Part shown: positions 24,041-36,600 of the stretch, piece by piece
Layout of the letters: each line of letters opens with the position of its first letter
Numbering within the stretch: the first letter of the stretch is position 1
Assembly (NCBI RefSeq): GCF_000002985.6
Contig: NC_003284.9
Span: forward strand, 6,820,001 to 6,884,000
DNA: 64,000 nucleotides
Direction: 5' to 3'
DNA from: Caenorhabditis elegans
Taxonomy: Eukaryota > Nematoda > Chromadorea > Rhabditida > Rhabditidae
Translations under genes and position numbers: made by a program
The notes under the pieces: model-generated
Seen by the model: the letters and a program-made list of their open reading frames with translations, nothing else
What the model was told of the DNA's origin: nothing
Database searches by the model: none

Positions 24041-24768
24041 ATTAAAATCGATTCATTTTATTTATCTAAACTCCATTCCATGTAGATTCCACCAAAAAAA
24101 AATTCGCGTTTGGTGGCTGTACTTGCATTTTTTTTAATCGAGCCGAAAAAAAGTTTGCTCACAATGTAAACGGTTTTTGCCAATCTTTCGCTTACCTGAC
24201 AAACATCTCTCGGAGTTGTTTGTCACTGCAATCTGTGGTTTCTGAGTGTGAACAATGAATCATTCTTTCCGAGTAAAATAACAATAACTGAATTTATAAA
24301 GCAATATCGGAAGATTCCGTGACTCCAGATGTTACATTCTAAAAGCATGTGATCGAAATAGAACAACTTTATTAATCTTTCGGATAGAATCTATTCTCGG
24401 AATCTGCTCGATCTATTAATTTAGTTTCTCGTGATAATAAGTAACATTAACTCAAACAAAAAAAACTATAGTCCGCAGTGTAAGCGAAATGTAAACATAG
24501 CGGTATTTGTGACTCGGGCCAAACAACACGAAAAAGTCAATAATTTAAGTGAACTTATCAACGACTACTTATCAACGTTTATTGACTCTGTACCCTTTGG
24601 CAGACATTTTTTGTAAACTGGGAGATTTTTCTGGCAAAACATGTGTTTACTTGGACGACGCTGAGCCACAGGCACATGTTTATCGAGTCCAAGACAAACA
24701 ACCGCCTAGAAAAAAGGACAAGTATAAAAAGGTCAGAGGTGACTGGGATAAACCACACCAAGTCTAAA
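24041..24768. promoter_or_regulatory. Upstream region of the six-module cysteine gene
   Basis: No exon is supported. A TATA-like box, gtataaaaagg, lies about 45 nt before the next start codon, unusually clear for this genome. It suggests a strongly tissue-specific, possibly non-trans-spliced promoter. Confidence 0.5.
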
Positions 24769-25900
24769 ATGCAGTTTACCATTCTTCTTGCAGTGAGTTT
24801 TCCATCCAATAAAAACCTTTTAATTAAAACAATTTCAGCTTTTTGGCCTTGCTTCTGCTGCCACATACTATTCATCAACTCCAAGCTATAGCAACTCTTG
24901 TAAGTAATATAATAGAGTTGTTAGATAATAGATAATAGAATAGATAATAGAGAGTAATATAATAGAGAGTGTTAAATAAAAAACTTTTCAGACAGAAGTT
25001 GCTCTTCCTCTTACGAATGTTCGTCTGGCCAAACTTGCTCTAATGGACAATGCATGAGCTCTCTCGGATATAACGGAGGACTTTACTCCAACACCTATAA
25101 CAACAACAACCAATATGACATGAACAGTCAGTATGGCAACCAAATGGGTACCACTGGATCCGGAACATACTGCACCACGTCGTACTCTTGCCGATCTGGA
25201 GAAACATGCATGAACAACAGATGCCAAAGCAGCTATTCCAACAACATGTACAACTCCAATTCTCAGTACTCTAACTGTAAGTGTACCGTGTCTACCTGAG
25301 AGTAGAGCAAGTCTATAATTTTGGATTTTTTTAAGCTGGATCCACTTGCCGTTACTCTACCGACTGCTACTCTGGACAAATGTGCTCCAACGGAGTTTGT
25401 GTCGCCCAATACGGAACCTCTTACAACAATGCTATGTACTCTTCATCTACAGGAAGTAAGAAACATTATCACAATACATATCCCAATTTCACAAATATAA
25501 CAATTCCATTGTCTAATGCACACATCTTTTCCAGAACGATGCCTTAACAATCTTTCCTGCGCTAACGACGAACGTTGTGTTAACGGCCTTTGCGTTATCC
25601 ACATCGCGTCTAGTAATTCCGTAAACTTGACATCTTACATTCATTGTTTTGTTTCCAGATTACTGTACTTATGATAACACTTGTGGACTCAATCAAAGAT
25701 GTGTTAACAACATGTGTCAATCCACCGGATCAAACTCTATGTACGGAAGTGGCTCATCCGGATACAACACTTACGGCTCTGGAAACACCTATGGATCATC
25801 CAACTCCAGATGCACATACAACTCGGACTGCGGATCTAATAGATACTGCTCATCTGGATACTGCACCAGCTACGTGCTCAGACAAAAGAGAAGCTCTTAA
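24769..25900 (+). CDS. Secreted protein with six CX5CX5CX4C modules, 269 aa
   Basis: Exons 24769-24792, 24839-24899, 24992-25276, 25336-25455, 25535-25612 and 25659-25900, 810 nt with TAA. The start MQFTILLALFGLASA is a signal peptide. Six short modules with fixed Cys spacing follow: CSSSYECSSGQTCSNGQC, then CTTSYSC..., CRYSTDC..., CLNNLSC..., CTYDNTC... and CTYNSDC.... Ser/Tyr/Asn/Gly-rich linkers separate them. Exons 4 and 5 each carry one module and introns 2-5 are all phase 1, which favours module duplication by exon. The end is basic (RQKRSS). It should be extracellular, perhaps cuticle- or gut-associated, but the function is unknown. AATAAA lies 52 nt after the stop. The neighbouring gene 26251-27394 uses the same module. 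Confidence 0.9.
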
Positions 25901-26250
25901 GCATTTGTACTAAACTTGTATTATAAAACTACATGAATTATTCAATATTCCAATAAAACATTGCCAATCCCTTTTTAAATTCGAATTCTCCAATCATGAA
26001 AGCTACATAAATCTTCTTCAAAAAGTCTGTGGGGAGCTTAAGGCCAAGCGTCTCGAGATTTTTTACTTTGAAGACAATCTGTCTTTGTAAAAGCCAATGC
26101 ATGTGTCATAAGATTAATGATGCGAAGGTTTGGTATGAAATATATGAAATGGCAAAATGTGACTGAATATGAAAAAATTACACTGACCAGATGAGGATAT
26201 TGGTATATAAACTAACATGTGCCTGCAAAATCTGATTCATCAGTTGAAAT

Positions 26251-27394
26251 ATGATGTTTGCATTTCCAATAGCTTTGTTGTCGGTAAGTTAATACACCAG
26301 GTTTCCAGGTTTCTAAAAGTTTGACAATAATATTTACAGGTAGTACTGGTGGTTGATTCTCAATACCATCAAACAACAACTCAAGTGAGTTGTGGAATCA
26401 ATGAGCAATACTCTCCGTGTACTCAAATGTGCCCACCAACATGTGAATCTCCAAACCCACAATGCAGGTGAAGTCTTAGAACAAAAACATTTTTAAAATT
26501 AAACAGTCTACAACATTTTGTGAAAAGCATGGTGTCCTCTTCGAAATTCTTATATGGATACTTCATTACCGGTAAACTTGGATGACTCTATATATCAACT
26601 TTAAACAATCAGTCTTCCATAAAATAATGATAATTTTTCCATGATTATTAGCACATTAGTGATACATTTATCATATTGCACATTCACTCTGATAAATTTC
26701 TGTTCTAAGCATCGAATTTAGGGTACTTGTGTATTATATCCCCGCCATTTTAAAAATTAACTTTTCTATTTATAAAATAAAAACGTGTGGAGTTTTAGGT
26801 TTAGGAAAACACCATACACAAAACACCTAACGAGGAAAATGGGTATCACGTTCTATTTAAACAAATAAATAAATGGAAATTTGAATAATTTTCAAAATGG
26901 CAGGGGTATAATACACAAGTACCTAATTTAGCCCTACTTACGAAGTTCCTAGTATCAATGTATGTTCAGGCGACATCCCAATTGCATGAAAACTTATAAA
27001 ATAAAAATTAACAGAACGATACAAACAAAATAAACATAATTTCAGAGTTGACTGCACCCGTCCATCTTGTACCTGCTTGCCAGGCCACGTCTACTCAAAC
27101 TCCCGTCAATGCATCCCAGCCAATTCTTGCTACCAAACTCAATCGCTTCGCTGCCGAATGAACAACGACTGTCGTCCAGGAATGTATTGCATCAATGGAT
27201 ACTGTGGCGCAGCATCAGGAGTTTATACGAGAACGGTTGTGAGCTCATCCTCTTTGTCATCCTCATCTTCTGGTCATCGTCATCACTCTCACCGATCGCA
27301 AGGCGAGTGCTCCCTAGATGTGCATTGTGATCATCGTAAAATTTGTATCGATGGAATTTGTGTTTATGCAGACCGCAGTGATCGTTATAATTAA
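26251..27394 (+). CDS. Secreted TIL-domain protein with two CX5CX5CX4C modules, 169 aa
   Basis: Exons 26251-26283, 26340-26467 and 27046-27394, 510 nt with TAA. The start MMFAFPIALLSVVLVVDSQY is a signal peptide. Residues about 30-85 form a trypsin-inhibitor-like (TIL) domain with the right Cys density (CGINEQYSPCTQMCPPTC ... CTCLPGHVY). The C-terminal part has two modules, CRMNNDCRPGMYCINGYC and CSLDVHCDHRKICIDGIC, separated by a Ser/His-rich linker. TIL domains often inhibit serine proteases, but some do not, so the role is open. A TATA-like tatataaa lies about 50 nt upstream of the start, as in the gene before it. The second intron contains a MITE. Confidence 0.88.
26718..26936. mobile_element. 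MITE in the TIL gene intron
   Basis: Complementary ends ttaggGTACTTGTGTATTAT and ataatacacaagtacctaa extend to about 32 bp (ccccgccatttt / aaaatggcagggg), with two mismatches and one 1-bp length difference. No coding capacity. It is inserted in intron 2 without affecting splice sites. Confidence 0.78.
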
Positions 27395-29586
27395 AATATT
27401 TCGAATGAAGCTAAACAACATTATCGCAAAAAGTAAAAATTTCCTGACATCAAAAACCTTATACAAATGTAGATGATGAATTAATTGGTTGAAAACATAT
27501 CTCCGACTTTAGACATTTTCAGGGTCAAGAATATTGATACTTCACAAAAATGTAGACTTTCTGAAAGTTTTTCAATAACTTCAGTGTTTCGCTATCAATT
27601 TTCAAAACAACAAGGTGTTCATCTAACTTTAAAAAATTTGTCTGGTTTCTAGTGAGAACATCAGTTTCTGACTGAGCGGTTGAGTAATGTACATGGGCGT
27701 TTTTTAGGCAGTTAAGGTTATACAAAGTATCAAAAGTTCTTGACAATTAATTCACATAAGCTTATATGTAGAATTTTCATAATTTTTCAACTGTGTTCCA
27801 ATATTGAAAAATAAATATATAAATATATACACAAGTTTGTATTTTGTAATTCAGTTTTCCTATGCACCAACCTTCCAGTATGAAAATCTATATTATTCAA
27901 AGCTTACTACAACTCGAAAAGATTTGCATTTATTCCTCCTTCCCCCATTTTCTTGTCTATTGTCCAGAAAAGTGTACAACTGCCACCTTTCACATAGGTA
28001 TTGCCCAACTGCGAGTGGTGATCAAGATATTCTTTCAATAGTTAATCGAGGCGTAACAACTTTTGCGTCGACTCTTAATGGAATCGTGAGAAACTTTTGC
28101 GGTGACCAACACTACACCTAACCTTTCATTGCGTGCAGTTGGCAGTTCATTATCGGTCAAGTAGTAATGTAATCCACCAAAGTTTGGAATGATGAGGGTC
28201 AACTCAACCCTCCCAAACCATTCAATTTTCCTCTCATTTTTCTTATCTGATGACAAAATCTCGTCGCGTGCGCGGTTCCCTTTTCTGAGGATATACAAGA
28301 TATATTGTTATGATATGTGATGACATAACCTCTAAATTCTATTGTTTTTCTTTCATTGCGAATGAAAAACATGCGTTTTTGTTACTATTGCAATTCAATT
28401 TTCATTGGAAATAATTCACGAGGAAAAAAATGAGGAAAATAGAAAGAGAACGGATGAAAGGAAGAATAAAAGAATGAAAAAAAAAACATCCAAACTGGTC
28501 GAATCTTTTTCTCTTTTTATTTTTCTTGAGAAACAGATAAAGCTCTCTCAGAATATTCTATAGAAGAGTCCCAGAATCTTCTTCGTTTCTTTTTCAATTC
28601 GTTTTGCAGCCCGAATTTGTTTTTTTTCTTTGAATTCTTAATAAAAATAATTCTTGATTCTTGAAAATATGTCAATATCATCTTCTTGGCACATCACTTC
28701 ATTTTTATCTACCATTTACTATCTCCAAATTCTGATTGACCCTTTGTGCAAGGCACTTTTCTCAACGTCTTACATAATCGCAACGGAAAAAAGTGTGAGC
28801 GAGAGAGAAGATGACACACATTGACATTTACGGGCCGTTCGTCTTTACCGCTTTGTTTTTTATTGCTTACTTTACCTCTAGTGATTATCTTATTGGAATT
28901 TATGCACATGACGTGTTGTACGAGTTTAACAATTTCAATTGACAGTTTTTTCGATTAGGCTTTTGAACATATTTATATATTTCTTTATTTACGAATGTGA
29001 ACTTAAAAGTGGATTCTCGAAATCTTTTATCGGGTTTTTTGAGCCTAAAATGACCCATTTATCAAGATTTATCAAAAAAGCTATGACGGTTTAAAGGTTT
29101 TTGATTAAAGGCGTGTTTTTTTTAGCTAAAATCTCAAACTCTGCTAAACTATCAGTGCCCCAACGTGAAAAAACAACATGAAAAACCCCAAAATCAAAAA
29201 GCATCTTAATCAGCCAAAAACACTTCATAAATTGCAAAAATATGCATTAACAAATGACAACTAAATGGAAAAGTACTCCCGACTTTTCAAGATGGAAAAA
29301 TGTGAGATCTTCGCTGAAAATAGAGTTTTTTTTCAAATGAAAAATTTGGAATAAAGCTCAAATGTTTGTCTCAAAGTTGGTAATTGTTGAAAAAAATTTT
29401 GATAATTTGGCGAATATTTGTGAATTGAAACATAACTATTTCGGTTTTACGCGTACTTGTAAAATTCAAAATTTTACAAGAAATTATAAAACTTTATGAG
29501 CTTTAGATGGTCAATACGCAAACATTCATCTAGTTTATAGCCTTACATTAAAACATTTTACCTATTCAGGTTAATTGAACAGTATC
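27395..29586. other. Intergenic, no supported gene
   Basis: AT-rich, with pyrimidine/purine-rich tracts near 28400-28650. The longest frames (105 and 87 codons) have no splice context or family resemblance and are rejected. Confidence 0.5.
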
Positions 29587-30112
29587 TTTAAAGGTGGTGT
29601 AGTCGAATTTTTTAAAATTTCTTTATTAGACTCAAAATTGTCTGAAAACACCAAATTTCATAAGTAAACTTCTTGAAAACTTTTCGGCTCGAAAAAATGA
29701 CCTAAAATTAGTGAAAATTTGAAATGTGGCCAATTTATCAAGCGGCTGCAAACAATTTTTTTTTGAAATTGTTGTCTGATTTTGGATATAGATGTAAGGT
29801 ATTTAAAAAAAAGATGGACGAAGAAAATTGGTAAAAAAATTTGACAAATCTCTTCGTCCATCGACTTTGAAAGACCTTAATCAAGTTTAAAACGCAAGAT
29901 AGTCAATTTATATACCCAAAATCAGATGATAATTCAAAAAAAATTGTTTCCAGCCGCTGCGACAATGTTAAGTTAATTTAAGGTCATTTTTCGAGCAGCC
30001 ATAACTTCTTTTTTTTAAGTTTTCAACAAGTTTCATTATAAAATTCGGTGTTTTCAGACAATTTTGAATATAATAAAGAAATAAAGAAAAATTCGACTAC
30101 ATCACCTTTAAA
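29587..30112. mobile_element. Palindromic element flanked by TTTAAA, about 526 bp
   Basis: Left end TTTAAAGGTGGTGTAGTCGA and right end TCGACTACATCACCTTTAAA are complementary with one mismatch. The arms pair along most of the length, for example gatggacgaag / cttcgtccatc near the centre. TTTAAA at each end fits a palindrome-type repeat with a TTAA-like target. No reading frame of note. Confidence 0.8.
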
Positions 30113-31424
30113 CTAAATTTCAAATGTAATTTTTTTTTACTTTTCAAAATGATTCGTTCTCGGTTTTGTTGTGAACATTTTTTTGCTAATACGCTTACGA
30201 AATGTTTTGTGTGGCAATCATTTTGATTGAAGTTCCCGGCAGCTACAACATATTTTTAGAACTAGAAAACAATAGAACGCACAGAATATCCACGTTCCCA
30301 TGTTTTCAATTTCTCTTTTCGAAATCCTTTACAAAATCCGAACGCCGTTCTGATTCAGCCTTGAGACATTTTTCAAAAAAAAAATCAGTGTGAGCGTTAT
30401 AGTTTTCAGTTTTGAATATTCACATTTTGCACTTTTTGCCTACTTTCCGTATTCTGCAGTTTCCACATCACCTTGTTACATCTCTCAGGAAGTTTCTGAA
30501 AGTGACACCACGCTCACACACGATGAAATTCATACCCACCAACCTCCCTTCTCTGCCTCCCTCAACTTCTTCCACGGAATTCTATCTCCTCTTATCCAGT
30601 TAGGGACACATATCGAGTTTCACCAAAAATAATGAGAAGTGTGGTCAGAGACACCACATTGAATTAACTATTAGTTCAAAAGTTGCAGGTTTCCTAGTGC
30701 AAAAAGTTTATGTTCCCATCTACCAAACGACTCACCGCCAATTGACTTTGCAGTGGCAACATTGGGAAATGCGACCCATCATATTGTTCCTATTGTCATG
30801 TACAAGCTGTCCCTGTTTTGCTCGCTTAATCCGTCAACCCCTTCCCCGTTCTAATTAGAGATGAGTGAATTACAATAGAGTTGAAACGGAAATCTGAGTG
30901 TCTGTAGCTTTCCGCCGCCGCTTTTGTTACGAGATGGTAGACGTCCCTTTCTTGGTGTTTATTGTCTCACAAACTGTATAATAAAGCACCGTTGTGTAAA
31001 AGGCATTTGGTATCAGGAAGATAAAATGAATAAAATGCAAATGCGGAATCAAAAATTGCCAAATAATTTTGACCAATAAAATATCAAAAATAATAGAACA
31101 GAAATAAACAAATAAAACTACGGAGAAAATGTGATTATTCCATTAAACAACGTTTTAAACCAACTTTATTCGTCAGTGGGGAAGGTTTTGGACAAATATC
31201 ATAGTAAAACTTGTTCGTTTTAATTATACATAATCAATAATTATAGGTGTTAGAACCAATGGTCGAAATTTAAAAAAAAATCAACATTTTAGAAAATTTC
31301 GGCAATTTACCGAAATATTGACTGACAATTTTACATATATAAGTGTTTTGAAATAGAATCCCCATTGACGATGCGCCACCTTAAACAGTAGAACTGTTCC
31401 AATCAGAAACTAAATAAATACGGT

Positions 31425-31458
<34 letters not shown>

Positions 31459-33643
31459 CTTGTTTTTATTATGCATTTCTCAAAACTCACCAAACTCAAT
31501 CTCTAATTTACGGTTGTTGAGGAAAATATATTTATCACATTTAGTTGAGACTCTAAAAGAAGTACAACTTTTTTCTTGCAATTCCTCCACCAATCCAATT
31601 TTTCAAGAGTCAATTGCTTGGAGTCCTCGTTTTCTCGTAATCCGATATTCCCCCTATTTCTGTGATTTTATTCAGTTTCGTCCTCTTACACCAAAAATCT
31701 TCATGACTTTTTTGGTTTTCTGCTTAATCTTTTTTTTGTTTTTAAAGTCTACCATCCGGCAATTTTTTTTGCAAATGGTTGCTCAGAATTTGACCTCAGA
31801 TTAAAATTTTCAGGAACTTCCTGGTCCCATTTCGTCACATTTAATAACAAACCAAATCCTTCAGCTTGAGTCGTCCAAGCCAACGCAACCCTAATTCGAT
31901 TCCACCTCCAATTTACCTTTTTGCCGTTTTCGATCAAATTGTGGGGGCTCTTTTTATTTGAAAGTCGTAAAATGGCGCGTCCTTGTCGAAAATTGAGATA
32001 GCTAATGGTTCCAAATAAAATCAAATGCATGAACCTAGTAGGAAAAATCGTTTTTTTTTTCATCTTCCAAAGAAAAAGTTTAAGATAAACCCACCACTCC
32101 AGCAATCCACCTACGCGTTTTTCACCGGAAACTGTCATTTGTTTTTGATGTATGACAGTGCCAGCACTGAACTAAATTCCCATTTGTTTTGTTGTGGTGT
32201 TATCTAACCACGTGGCTCTTTCTCTAAATTTTGCGTAGGCTGCAAGATCCGCAATCCCACCAAAAAATGGTTTCTAATGTACTTCATACATATCCCACAT
32301 GACTCAGTGCTCCGAAACGCCCAGCAACCCCCGCGTTTGTCTTTACAAAAATGAGGCGGAAATGGGAAATTTTCCTGCTATTGCTATGGTAAAATACTTA
32401 AGCTGTATTGAGATTTGGGAAATTGAAAGATAAGATGAAAAATCCACTCTGTATAATTAAAAAGGTTTATTTTTTTTGTAATTTTTGTACCGCAAATTTT
32501 TTCATTAACTGATTTTTCTTTATTCATTCGATGGCCCAGTTTCAGATCTTCATTATCATGTAGTTTATTCATTCAAACTATTTGTGACATCATGATGGTT
32601 GTTTAAAAATAATTTCGAATGAAGAAAGCTTAAACCTATTATAATTTTCTTTTCTATAAAAAATATTGATTTTGTAAAGCGTTTGGCAGTGACAGTACCA
32701 AAAAATGTTTTAAAATGATTTAAGAAAATTTTTTATTTTATTTGTATAATACGCGTAAAATGAGTATACTCGTCATTTGTCACGAATCGAGTTCTCAGTT
32801 TGCTGTGAATATCTTGTAATAGAAATCGATCTCATAGTGTCACTTTTGAGGCATAACTTTTCAGGTTGTTACAAGTTCATTAACTTGTCAAGACTGGGTC
32901 ATGTTTTAAAGTGTAACTGTTACCCATGTACCCTAAACTTTGAGACAAACTCCTCAAAACTTGTAACCAGAATCCTATGTAGATGACTCACAAAACCCTG
33001 TTTTCAATTTGAACGAATTTCGAAACTGGCCAAAATGTTCCCCTCTTGCTCACCTAATGCTTTTACCATTTAAAAAGGATGGTAACAACACTCTTTCGAA
33101 AATGTAGGCGGTCCATTTTCGGTTTCTCATAACCGTCTGGCTCTATCTCCTAGTGCGCGAGGAGAGGGCGGGCGGAGTAGGAATCGGGGGCAGCGCACTC
33201 ATACACTCTGCCCTTCTCTTTTGCACACACAGAAAAAGATAGATACAGACCAACACTTATTGTTGTCCAGTAAGCTTCCAGAAAACTATTTTCAGAATTA
33301 CAAACTACATTTTTCTAGAACAGTCAATTGATTTTTTACAAGATTCGAGTATTCTAACATTAGTGAAAGTATTTAGCCACTGCAATTTTCAACTGTAGGT
33401 TTCAACTTCCAAAAAAAATTCCTAGCATTTCTAATTGGATGAAAAAAGGCTATCTAGACCCTCCATTATTTACTCATAATTTCATCTCGTCCTCATTTTT
33501 AATCCCCTCATTGATCCCATCACAATCCGCCAAAATGTTTTTTAAACACTTTTTTCTTCACCAGCCGTATGTGGTCAACTGCCTAAAAATTTCACAGCTA
33601 TTTGTCATTCCTTGCAGAAGAACTTCATTCTTCTTTTTCGAAA
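30113..33643. promoter_or_regulatory. Long 5' flank of rig-3
   Basis: No exon is supported. It contains an AT microsatellite (31427-31457) and a GC-richer stretch with a gcgcgaggagagggcgggcgg block at about 33156-33200. The last 400 bp are pyrimidine-rich. The length is compatible with complex neuronal regulation of rig-3 (inference). Confidence 0.45.
31427..31457. repeat. (AT)n microsatellite
   Basis: About 15 uninterrupted AT dinucleotides, a simple repeat likely to vary in length. Confidence 0.9.
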
Positions 33644-36600
33644 ATGGGACGACTACTTGCCAAGATGCTCTTCCCTCTTGCGATGTGTCTTTTCGTTTCC
33701 GCAGTTTCCGCATCAGGTTAGTTTTGTTTTGTTTTCTACTAAATTTTTTTTTCCTGAACCCCACTTACAATAGAAAAGTTCATTCGATCCTTTGGTTCTT
33801 GCATAGCATTGAAATTAGCGCTTGGTATATCAATTGCGATAGTTCGAGCATTTCGAGTGGGTGCCCCACTTGAAAAGTTTATCTTTTTCGACGAAATCCG
33901 CGGGTGGTGGCGCGATATAAACAAGACGACCAGATGATGATGATGATACAATCTTAGGAACTTCAGAGCCCATCAGTGCTACTGAATCACACCCATACCG
34001 CGCAAATGCATTTCTTGGGCAAAAGTTTCAAAACATGTGTGCGCTGTGCTTTTTCCCTTGAGAGACACTTGCCAACTTGCTACTAATAGACCCCTTTTTG
34101 TCGTGTCGCATCCACAATGTCTGGTTTTTCGTGAAAAAGAGTTTAGAAGAAGATTTCACATGGGTAAAGGGCATATAAATACATTCTGGGATTGGAGTAA
34201 ACTTGATCTGACATGAGCTGTTACGATATTAGTATCTTTCTTTTAAAGAAGACCTAATGGTGCTGGGTATTTTGAACGTATTGGCTCAAAATGTGCTTAA
34301 ATGAAGAATTTCGTAATTAAACTTCTCAAAAAAATTCAATTTTCTTTAGCCGTTAAAATTTCAAAGTAGCTGAAACTCTAAAAATAATACCATCATATAA
34401 TTTTTGAAAATTTCTTTAGAAATTTGAATTCGGTATTCAATGGCTTGATCACATTTTGTCTATACGTTCAAAATACCCAGAACTGTTTGTCATCATTAAA
34501 AAAAAACAAGAACACTTGAGAATAAGGGAACAAGAATCAAAGTGAGAAGTGTGAAGTGAGAACGTTTTCACGCATTTTTTTTGAATCGGAAGTCGTTTCG
34601 CTTTCTAAATACCTTCCTATAACAAAAAGATGTTCTCAGCGATTCCCTTCCTACAATATAATGTTGCCTTAGTATCGTTGCGATGCAATTCTGCTCGTTT
34701 TCAATAATTTCAATTGTTTGCCATGCTTTTTTGTTTTGTGCGATGAAGAAAAAGGAGTGTGGAATGGAGCCCTTCTCCCACCTTTCCTCTCAATGGCTTA
34801 ACATTTCGGAGGCAAACAGGCGCAAAGAAATGAAACCTTAGAAATGGCCATTTGCTCATCGTTGTCTTCCTCTTTTTGTCCATTTTTCTTATTGATTGGA
34901 CGTTTTTTCCCGTGCCTATTGACATTTGAAAAGAAGAGACGGAAGAGTAGGTAACACAGGCGCTCGTTATGTATGTGTGTGAGTGTGTGTGTGTGTGTTC
35001 AGATGCTTGCAAGAAGACCTCCAGCTCTCCGAGGTTCATGTATTGTATGCTGGTAGTTTTGTGTATTTTTTGCGCTGATCGATCAGTATGTTGAAATATA
35101 TCTATCGAGGGTCGTTGCAATTTTCGAGGCAGGTGGCGGAAACACGGATGGGAACAACTATGTACATAGACTTCCTAAATCTGGTAGCAAGTAGTGTAAA
35201 AGGGGTCAAGAAAAGAACATTGAATAGCAGGTGCACCACTTTCCATAGTAACTTTTCAATAGGATTGACGACGCGGAAAAAATTTGAAAGTGCTGCCAAG
35301 TTTGATATTTCCACCAAAACAGAAAAACGGAGCAGTAGCCACACACTTATTTTCATTTGTAGATATAAAGTTCCGTTTCCTTTTCCAAACAACAGTACAT
35401 TAATCATAATCCATATTACGCATCACATAACATCGGAATTTTACTACTTACTACTGATTTTTCTCCCGCTACACAGTTATCCAAATGTTTGTCTAACTGC
35501 CTACAACCGTTTACCAGGCTTACTCAACACTAGCTCTTCTAATAATGATAAAAGGTTTTGGAAATTTTCGCGTTTGGGAAGTCAAAAGAATTAATGGAAA
35601 ATATGAGAACCGGCGAAAAAAGAACACCTACTAAATCATGCGTGACACGACAATTAGGGCGGTTTAAAGTCAAAGAGTCAAAAGAATTCTGGAGGGTCCA
35701 ACAGACCGCGGACACGCTGAGAGGACACCCCCTCCTCATCCTTGTTTCCCTTGTTGTTCAAATTAGAAACCCTGAATTAAACATGAATGGTTTGGAAAGA
35801 GAAGGGTTGCTGGAATGGTTAAATTTGTTAGTAATATGGAATACGGGTCAACAAAAGAGAATACATAACTGTTTTGATAAATAACCACCAATGGAAGACG
35901 ATTGAGTCTATTGTGTGAGAAGCTAGGTAATTAGAGGGCTGTGAATAAATGTGCGGTACAAATAATAAACAAAATAATATACTACTGAACGCTTCTGTAT
36001 TATGTATCAGTATTTATATCCACTTGTTTTGTTTTTGAGCCCATTATTTCCATCTCTCAATTTTGCGGAGTATCGTCAGTGGATATTTAGCTTTTAGACA
36101 CTTACGATTGTCAAATTTTGGTAAATTACCGAATTTTTCAAAAACGTATCAACTTCGAGAATCGCTGTAGGTTTGAGCCCCTATAATGTTCAAATAGAAA
36201 AATTAGAAGATATTTATGAATATATTAATTAAAAAACACTCCAAAAATGTATGGTTTAACAAAGTTTTCAGTCAAAGTTTTGATGATTTCAAAATTGTGG
36301 GGTTTTCAGAAAAATGAACGTGTTACAATTTTTTATTTTTTTATTTTTAAATTTATTTAAAATTTTAAATTATTTTAAATATTTAATTTTTAAATATTTA
36401 AAAAACTAAACCGTCATTAACATATGAATGTCGTAGATGACTTTTTTGACTTCACAAATTTGTATAAGGGGTAACCTCTATAATTGCCGAATGGAAATTA
36501 AAATAATTACAAAAGATTTTGAGAAATTTTGATGCTTGTTTTTCAGCAATCCAGGTTAGATTTTCAACAATATTCTTACTGGTTTCAAACAAAATTTCAT

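Noticed and set aside
32777-32986. 69-codon plus-strand frame upstream of rig-3
   Set aside because: No signal peptide, no splice support, and AT-rich chance composition.
34710-35594. Overlapping frames of 136 and 168 codons in rig-3 intron 1
   Set aside because: They overlap on opposite strands, are low-complexity, and have no family resemblance or splice sites. They are probably chance frames.
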